Part shown: one piece after another, positions 59,136 through 64,000 of the stretch | How positions within the stretch are numbered: position 1 is the first letter of the stretch | How the letters are laid out: every line of letters starts with the position of its first letter | The notes under the pieces: model-generated | Database searches by the model: none | Told to the model about the DNA's origin: nothing | Seen by the model: the letters and a program-made list of their open reading frames with translations, nothing else | Program-made: the position numbers and the translations under genes | From: Streptomyces anulatus | GTDB taxonomy: Bacteria; Actinomycetota; Actinomycetes; Streptomycetales; Streptomycetaceae | Direction of reading: 5' to 3' | Length of the DNA: 64,000 nt | Assembly (NCBI RefSeq): GCF_014650675.1 | Contig: NZ_BMVK01000025.1 | Coordinates: 1 to 64,000 of the forward strand

Positions 59136-60194
59136 ATGTTCACGACTGAGGTGGAGCGCCCCGTGCCCGGGGGGACGAACGGGACCCGCCGACGGCGGGC
59201 CGTGGGGCTGGGCGTCCTCACGACGGCCCTGGTGATCGCGGCGGCGGTGTCGTTGGCCGTCGGGGCGCGCGCGTTGAGCCCCGCCGAGGTCTGGCACGGC
59301 CTGTTCGCGGACCCCGAGCCCGACCAGAAGCTCACCGAGATCCGGCTCATCGTGCAGACCGTGCGCGTGCCCCGCACGGTCCTCGCGATCGTGGCGGGCC
59401 TGGCCCTGGGCGTGGGCGGCGCACTGATCCAGGGGTACACGCGCAACCCGATCGCCGACACGGGGCTGCTGGGCGTCAACGCCGGAGCCTCCTTCGCCGT
59501 GGTGTCGGTCATCGCCCTGTTCGGGTTCACCAACCCGTTCCAGTACGTCTGGTTCGCCTTCGTCGGCGCGGGAATCGCCGGGGTCGTCGTCTTCGGCCTG
59601 GCGAGCATCGGCAGGGGGGCGGGCAACCCCCTGACCCTCGCTCTGGCCGGGCAGGGCGTCACGGTGTTCCTCGCGGCGATGACCACGGCGGTGGCCCTGT
59701 CCGACCAGAAGTCGTTGAACGCCCTGCGGTTCTGGAACGCGGGTTCCGTCGCCGGCGTCGGGTTCGACGTCATCTGGCCGGTGACGGCGTTCATCGCCGT
59801 CGGGCTGGTCCTGGCGCTGATCACGCTGCCCGCCCTCAACCTGCTCAACCTGGGCGACGACGTGGCGCGCGGCCTGGGAGTGAACATCGCGGTGAGCCGG
59901 AGCGTCGGCATCGTCGCCATCACGCTGCTGGCGGGGGCCGCCACGGCGGCCTGTGGTCCCATCGCCTTCCTCGGGCTGATGGTGGCCCACGTGGCCCGCT
60001 ACCTGACCGGCCCCGACTACCGCTGGCTGGTGCCGTACGCGGGTCTGCTCGGTTCCGGCGTCCTGCTGGTCTGCGACATCGTGGGCCGCCTGGTCGTGCG
60101 TCCGGGGGAGTTGGAGTCGGGCGTCGTCGTCGCCCTTCTCGGAGCTCCGTTCTTCGCGGTCCTGGTGTGGCGGGGAAAGTTCAAGAGCGCATGA
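59136..60194 (+). CDS. cchC: Ferri-siderophore permease CchC (FecCD family)
   Basis: 352 aa from ATG 59136. About nine or ten hydrophobic segments with the family blocks RVPRTVLAIVAGLALGVGGA, IQGYTRNPIADTGLLGVNAG and GPIAFLGLMVAHVARYLTG. It pairs with CchD as the membrane channel of the coelichelin importer. The stop lies within the ATGA overlap of the next gene. Confidence 0.94.
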   Translation: MFTTEVERPVPGGTNGTRRRRAVGLGVLTTALVIAAAVSLAVGARALSPAEVWHGLFADPEPDQKLTEIRLIVQTVRVPRTVLAIVAGLALGVGGALIQGYTRNPIADTGLLGVNAGASFAVVSVIALFGFTNPFQYVWFAFVGAGIAGVVVFGLASIGRGAGNPLTLALAGQGVTVFLAAMTTAVALSDQKSLNALRFWNAGSVAGVGFDVIWPVTAFIAVGLVLALITLPALNLLNLGDDVARGLGVNIAVSRSVGIVAITLLAGAATAACGPIAFLGLMVAHVARYLTGPDYRWLVPYAGLLGSGVLLVCDIVGRLVVRPGELESGVVVALLGAPFFAVLVWRGKFKSA

Positions 60195-61294
60195 GGCGGG
60201 TTCACGAACACATGAGGGAAGTCCAGGAGCCCATGAGCGGGACCGAAGCGAAAGCGTCGATGCCGCCGGGCGTGCGGCTCGGCCAGGTGTCGTTCGTCTG
60301 GCGGCCCTGGCTCGTGCTGGTCACGCTGGTGCTCGCGGCGGCGGCCTTCCTGGTCTTCTGCCTCTCCATCGGCGTCGGGGACTTTCCCATCGGCCTCTCC
60401 CGGGTCGTCGCCACCCTCTTCGGCCGGGGCGAACAGGTCGACGAGTTCGTGGTCATGGACCTCCGGATGCCCCGGGCGCTGGCCGGTCTCATCGTGGGCA
60501 TCGCCCTGGGCCTCTCCGGGGCCATCACCCAGTCCGTGGCGCGCAATCCGCTCGCCAGCCCGGACATCCTGGGGATCACCACCGGAGCCGGCGCCGTCGC
60601 GGTGTTCCTGGTGACGACGACGGGCGGCACCGCCGCAGCGGTCGCCGGTTCGGTCGGGCTGTCCTCGGCGGCCCTCCTGGGCGGCCTCGGCACGGGGCTG
60701 CTGGTGTACTTCCTCGCCTGGCGACGCGGGGTCGACGGCTTCCGCCTCATCCTCATCGGCATCTCGGTCACCGCGATGATGCAGGCCGTCACGACCTGGC
60801 TGCTGGCCTCCGCCGACATCCGGGACGTGGCGCGCGCCCAGGTGTGGCTGGTCGGCTCGCTGGACAACCGGACCTGGGACGAGGTCCGGGTGGCGTTCTG
60901 GTGCACGCTCGTCCTGCTGGTCGTCGTGGCCGCGGTGGCCTTCCCGTTCAAGCCCATGCACCTCGGTGACGACGTCGCCGCCGGGCTGGGCGTACGGTTC
61001 GCGCGGGTCCGGGCCGTCCTGCTGCTCTGTGCCGTCCTGCTGGCCGCGGTGGGGGTGAGCGCGGCGGGTCCGGTGCCGTTCGTCGCCCTGGTGGCGCCGC
61101 AGGTCGCGATGCGTCTGGTGCGTTGGCCGACCCCGCCGTTGATCGCCTCCGGCCTGGTGGGCGCGCTGCTGCTGATCGGCTCCGACCTGATCGCCCGCGC
61201 GGTGCTGCCGATCGGCCTGCCGGTCGGAGTGGTCACCGCGGTGATCGGCGGACCGTTCCTCGTCTACCTGTTGGTACGGGCGAACCTCCGGTAG
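60191..61294 (+). CDS. cchD: Ferri-siderophore permease CchD (FecCD family)
   Basis: 367 aa from ATG 60191, chosen for its ATGA overlap with the cchC stop; ATG 60233 (MSGTEAKAS) with a close AGGAG is a realistic alternative. Family blocks: MDLRMPRALAGLIVGIALGL, ITQSVARNPLASPDILGITT and GPVPFVALVAPQVAMRLV. Second half of the heterodimeric channel with CchC. Confidence 0.93.
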   Translation: MRRVHEHMREVQEPMSGTEAKASMPPGVRLGQVSFVWRPWLVLVTLVLAAAAFLVFCLSIGVGDFPIGLSRVVATLFGRGEQVDEFVVMDLRMPRALAGLIVGIALGLSGAITQSVARNPLASPDILGITTGAGAVAVFLVTTTGGTAAAVAGSVGLSSAALLGGLGTGLLVYFLAWRRGVDGFRLILIGISVTAMMQAVTTWLLASADIRDVARAQVWLVGSLDNRTWDEVRVAFWCTLVLLVVVAAVAFPFKPMHLGDDVAAGLGVRFARVRAVLLLCAVLLAAVGVSAAGPVPFVALVAPQVAMRLVRWPTPPLIASGLVGALLLIGSDLIARAVLPIGLPVGVVTAVIGGPFLVYLLVRANLR

Positions 61295-61304
61295 ATGGTA
61301 GAAG

Positions 61305-61318
61305 TAAGGCGAACCTCA
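61305..61318 (+). promoter_or_regulatory. Partial iron box upstream of cchE
   Basis: TAAGGCGAACCTCA matches 10 of 14 positions of the core TTAGGCTCACCTAA. It lies 14 bases before the GTG start of cchE, overlapping where an internal promoter could sit. Confidence 0.5.
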
Positions 61319-61331
61319 ACAAGGGGGGCTT

Positions 61332-62168
61332 GTGGCCGCTCAGTTCACCGCCCGGACCGAAGCGGGCGTCCAGGACGTCCCACGGCTGGCAGCCAGGGGC
61401 ATCACCGTCGGGTACGGCGACCGGACGGTCATCGAGGAGCTCGACGTAGCCGTTCCACCCGGGGTGATCACGACGATCATCGGCCCCAACGGATGCGGGA
61501 AGTCGACCCTGTTGCGTACCCTGAGCCGACTGCTGAAGCCGGCCGGCGGTTCCGTCGTGCTGGACGGCGAGGACATCGGCAGGCTCCGGACCAGGGACGT
61601 CGCGAAGAAGCTCGGGCTGCTGCCGCAGGCGCCGGTGGCGCCGGAAGGGCTGACCGTCGCCGACCTCGTCGCCCGAGGCCGCCACCCGCACCAGAGCTGG
61701 CTGCGGCAGTGGTCGTCGGACGACGCGGACGTGGTGCGGCGCGCGCTGGCCATGACCGGAGTGGCCGACCTGGCCGACCGGCCCGTCGACTCGCTGTCCG
61801 GCGGCCAGCGCCAGCGCGTGTGGATATCGATGACCCTGGCCCAGGGCACCGACCTGCTGCTGCTGGACGAGCCGACCACCTACCTGGACCTGGCGCACGC
61901 GATCGACGTACTCGACCTGGTCGACGATCTGCACGAGTCGGGCCGCACTGTCGTCATGGTCCTGCACGACCTCAATCTGGCCACGCGCTACAGCGACAAC
62001 CTCGTCGTCATGCGGGCGGGAGCCGTCCTGGCGCAGGGACACCCCCGGGACGTGATCACCGCCGAGCTGCTCCACGAGGCGTTCGGGCTGCGGGCCAAGG
62101 TGATCGACGATCCGGTGGGCGACCGGCCGCTCATCGTGCCGATCGGTCGCACGCACGTCCGGTCCTGA
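61332..62168 (+). CDS. cchE: Ferri-siderophore import ATPase CchE
   Basis: 278 aa from GTG 61332, with AAGGGGG upstream. Walker A GPNGCGKST, signature LSGGQRQRVWI, Walker B LLLLDEPTTYLD and switch His in VLHDLNLA. A FepC/FecE-type subunit that powers uptake through CchC/CchD. Confidence 0.95.
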   Translation: MAAQFTARTEAGVQDVPRLAARGITVGYGDRTVIEELDVAVPPGVITTIIGPNGCGKSTLLRTLSRLLKPAGGSVVLDGEDIGRLRTRDVAKKLGLLPQAPVAPEGLTVADLVARGRHPHQSWLRQWSSDDADVVRRALAMTGVADLADRPVDSLSGGQRQRVWISMTLAQGTDLLLLDEPTTYLDLAHAIDVLDLVDDLHESGRTVVMVLHDLNLATRYSDNLVVMRAGAVLAQGHPRDVITAELLHEAFGLRAKVIDDPVGDRPLIVPIGRTHVRS

Positions 62169-62247
62169 CCGCGGAAAAGCCCTGTTCCGAGCGGCTGCTG
62201 ACCACCTGACAGCTCCAACTCATCCCGACCGGAGGAAAGTTATCCGG

Positions 62248-62266
62248 TAAGGCTAGGCTGACCTCA
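62248..62266 (+). promoter_or_regulatory. Iron box upstream of cchF
   Basis: TAAGGCTAGGCTGACCTCA matches 15 of 19 positions of the consensus TTAGGTTAGGCTCACCTAA. It lies 72 bases before the cchF ATG, suggesting that cchF has its own iron-repressed promoter. Confidence 0.82.
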
Positions 62267-62337
62267 CTTGCTCGGGGTACAGTCTGGCTGCCCTCGTACC
62301 GGGGCGCAGTGGACAGCGCGAAAGCAAGGGATTCCGG

Positions 62338-63390
62338 ATGTCTCTCCATCGAACGACGCTTGTGAAGCCGTGGCAGCGACTGGCCGCGGCCATGTCCGCC
62401 GCGACCCTCGGCGTCGGTCTCCTCGCGGGATGCGGTACCGATTCGGCGGACGAGAAGAAGAACGACGACGCCCCCGCCGCTGCCGGGGGCGCGTTCCCCG
62501 TCACGGTGGAGCACGCGTTCGGATCCACCGAGGTCAGCAAGGCGCCGAAGCGGGTCGTCACCGTCGGCTACACCGACGACCAGGCCGTCCTGGCGTTCGG
62601 CGTCAAGCCGGTCGGCATGGTCGACCAGTACCCGAACCCGGCCGGGCAGACGCCCGACATCAACACGCAGTGGCCCTGGGTGAAGGACCAGTGGGGCGAC
62701 ACCCGCCCCGAGGTCGTCATGAAGAACGGTGACGCGGGCCCCAACTTCGAGAAGATCGCCTCCCTGCGGCCGGACCTGATCATCGCGGTCTACTCCGAGG
62801 TCGACAAGGCGGCCTACGAGAAGCTCTCCAGGATCGCCCCGACCGTGGGCCGCACCAAGGGCGAGAAGGAGCTCTTCAGCGCCCCGTGGCAGGACAACGC
62901 GGTGCACATCGCCAAGGCGCTCGGCAAGGAGAAGGAGGGCGCCGAACTGGTCAAGGGCATCCAGACCAAGCTGGACGCGGCCAAGAAGGCGCACCCCGAG
63001 TTCGGCGGACAGAAGGCCGTCGCCCTGTCCTGGTACAAGGACTCGATCTCGGCGTTCACCTCCACCGACGTCCGGGGCCGGCTCGTCACGGGCACCGGAT
63101 TCGACTACCAGACCGAGATCGACAAGATCGCCGACGGCGGCTTCTCCGCCGAGCTCTCGCCCGAGCGCATCGACCTCATCGACGTCGACCGGATCTTCGT
63201 CATCAACGACAAGGCCGACACGGACGCGCTCAAGAAGTTCGAGCTGTTCAACAACCTCCCGGCCGTCAAGAACGGCAAGGTCTCCTACCTGCTGGACAGC
63301 GAGGGCCCGGCGGTCGGCGCGGCGATGTCCCAGGGCACCCTGCTCTCCCTGCCGTACGCGATCGACGAGCTCGTCGCGTCGGTCAAGTAG
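62338..63390 (+). CDS. cchF: Ferri-siderophore-binding lipoprotein CchF
   Basis: 350 aa from ATG 62338. Lipoprotein signal with lipobox LLAGC and Cys32 as the modified residue, then an acidic linker and a FepB/FhuD-type fold (APKRVVTVGYTDDQAVLAFG, ASLRPDLIIAVYSEV, and an ALKKFELFNNLPAVKNGKV-type end). It captures ferric coelichelin outside the membrane and delivers it to CchCD. Confidence 0.94.
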   Translation: MSLHRTTLVKPWQRLAAAMSAATLGVGLLAGCGTDSADEKKNDDAPAAAGGAFPVTVEHAFGSTEVSKAPKRVVTVGYTDDQAVLAFGVKPVGMVDQYPNPAGQTPDINTQWPWVKDQWGDTRPEVVMKNGDAGPNFEKIASLRPDLIIAVYSEVDKAAYEKLSRIAPTVGRTKGEKELFSAPWQDNAVHIAKALGKEKEGAELVKGIQTKLDAAKKAHPEFGGQKAVALSWYKDSISAFTSTDVRGRLVTGTGFDYQTEIDKIADGGFSAELSPERIDLIDVDRIFVINDKADTDALKKFELFNNLPAVKNGKVSYLLDSEGPAVGAAMSQGTLLSLPYAIDELVASVK

Positions 63391-63436
63391 CGATGACGAT
63401 CCGACGGTCCCTTCCCCGGCGAGATCCGGTCCGCGT

Positions 63437-64000
63437 GTGACTACCACCCAAACCCCCGTCGCCGGAACGACCCTGCGCACGGCCACCGGGCGCGAGGCCA
63501 CCCGCTGGGTGGCCGAGCACTGCGGGCGAGCACGGTGGCTGACCGCCTCCACCGTGCTCACCACGGTGGCCGGGGCCGCGCTGCAAGTGGTCCCTGTGCT
63601 GCTCCTCGGCCGGGTCGTCGACGGGGTGGTCGGGGGTGAGCCACGTTCGATACTGCTCACCGTCGGCGTGCTGATGGTGGGTGCGGCGCTCCTCGGCGCC
63701 GCGGCCTCCGCGGCCTCCACGTACCTGATCGGGAAGCTCGGCGCCGAACTGCTCGCACGACTCCGCGAGGAGGCCGTGCGAGCCGTTCTGGGGATGCCGA
63801 GCGCGCGTGTCGAGCAGGTGGGGCGGGGGGACGTGCTGTCCCGGGTCGGCGACGATGTCGCGGTGCTCTCCAAGGGCATCCGTACGGCCATTCCCACCGT
63901 GTTCTCGGCCGGAGTCCTGGTGGCCATCGCGACGATCGGCATGTTCGGTCTCGACTGGCGGCTCGGCCTGGCAGGAGCAGGCGCCCTGCCCGCCTACGCG
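63437..64000 (+). CDS. cchG: ABC exporter CchG, N-terminal part (cut by window edge)
   Basis: 188 codons from GTG 63437 run to the window end with no stop. Several hydrophobic segments (LTASTVLTTVAGAALQVVPV, LLTVGVLMVGAALLGAAASA, TVFSAGVLVAIATIGMFGLD) and the coupling-type sequence ARLREEAVRAVLGMP are typical of the membrane domain of an ABC half-exporter. In S. coelicolor the gene after cchF is an ABC transporter thought to export the siderophore. The ATPase domain is outside the window. Confidence 0.85.
   Translation, partial: MTTTQTPVAGTTLRTATGREATRWVAEHCGRARWLTASTVLTTVAGAALQVVPVLLLGRVVDGVVGGEPRSILLTVGVLMVGAALLGAAASAASTYLIGKLGAELLARLREEAVRAVLGMPSARVEQVGRGDVLSRVGDDVAVLSKGIRTAIPTVFSAGVLVAIATIGMFGLDWRLGLAGAGALPAYA

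Noticed and set aside
62131..63942. Long minus-strand open frame opposite cchF and cchG
   Set aside because: The plus-strand genes have signal peptide, lipobox and family motifs. The antisense frame has no motif and is a GC shadow.

Overview
The window is high-GC (about 70 percent or more), with GC-rich third codon positions, dense GTG/TTG starts, many 1-4 nt ATGA/GTGA stop-start overlaps and rare TTA codons. This is typical of a Streptomyces chromosome. The right edge carries a recognisable coelichelin siderophore locus (formyltransferase, ornithine N-hydroxylase, FecCD permeases, ATPase, binding lipoprotein, start of an ABC exporter), which supports the assignment. I found no rRNA, convincing tRNA, CRISPR array or intact insertion sequence.

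Layout. 1-6.5 kb is a ragged accessory stretch: a C-terminal CDS fragment, a Pro/Thr-rich protein tail without a start, an orphan Imm21-type immunity protein, small membrane proteins, a CPBP protease-like protein, a HEAT-like protein and a wHTH remnant. 6.5-7.6 kb is a CmtR-type metal sensor overlapping a cation diffusion transporter. 7.8-12.3 kb pairs an alkylsulfatase and a GAP/LysE-type exporter with a divergent SulP transporter. 12.4-17 kb holds an unknown protein, an orphan peptide-binding lipoprotein (TTA codon) and a Rv2258c-like methyltransferase. 17-19.9 kb is a MoxR ATPase plus a VWA/metallopeptidase partner. 20.1-22.1 kb is Ku plus a ligase-only LigD (end joining).

22.6-32.4 kb is the most interesting region: a seven-gene minus-strand set read in the order PhyH-type Fe(II)/2OG oxygenase, DUF6309-like protein, a single-module NRPS (A-T-E-R), class III aminotransferase, a second Fe(II)/2OG oxygenase, SDR and methyltransferase. 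The NRPS has no condensation domain and ends in a thioester reductase. It should load, epimerise and reductively release one amino acid as an aldehyde or alcohol. The oxygenase gene and the NRPS gene each carry a TTA codon, so bldA control is likely. I do not recognise this set as a known pathway.

32.9-38.4 kb is the mutagenesis operon ImuA-like/ImuB/DnaE2, with a small tandem repeat inside dnaE2. 38.5-45.4 kb holds an esterase, an APH-like kinase, a GbsR/MarR regulator divergent from a two-gene ABC exporter, and a polytopic membrane protein. 45.6-52.8 kb is a membrane molybdopterin oxidoreductase, methyltransferase, two arsenosugar-type glycosyltransferases (TIGR04282-like and GT2), a two-component system and an NAD-dependent epimerase. 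52.9-56.4 kb has an F420/nitroreductase-like protein with a divergent MarR, a DeoR regulator divergent from a NUDIX hydrolase, and a protein with two HTH-like repeats. 56.5-64 kb is the coelichelin locus with several iron boxes; its NRPS lies beyond the right edge.
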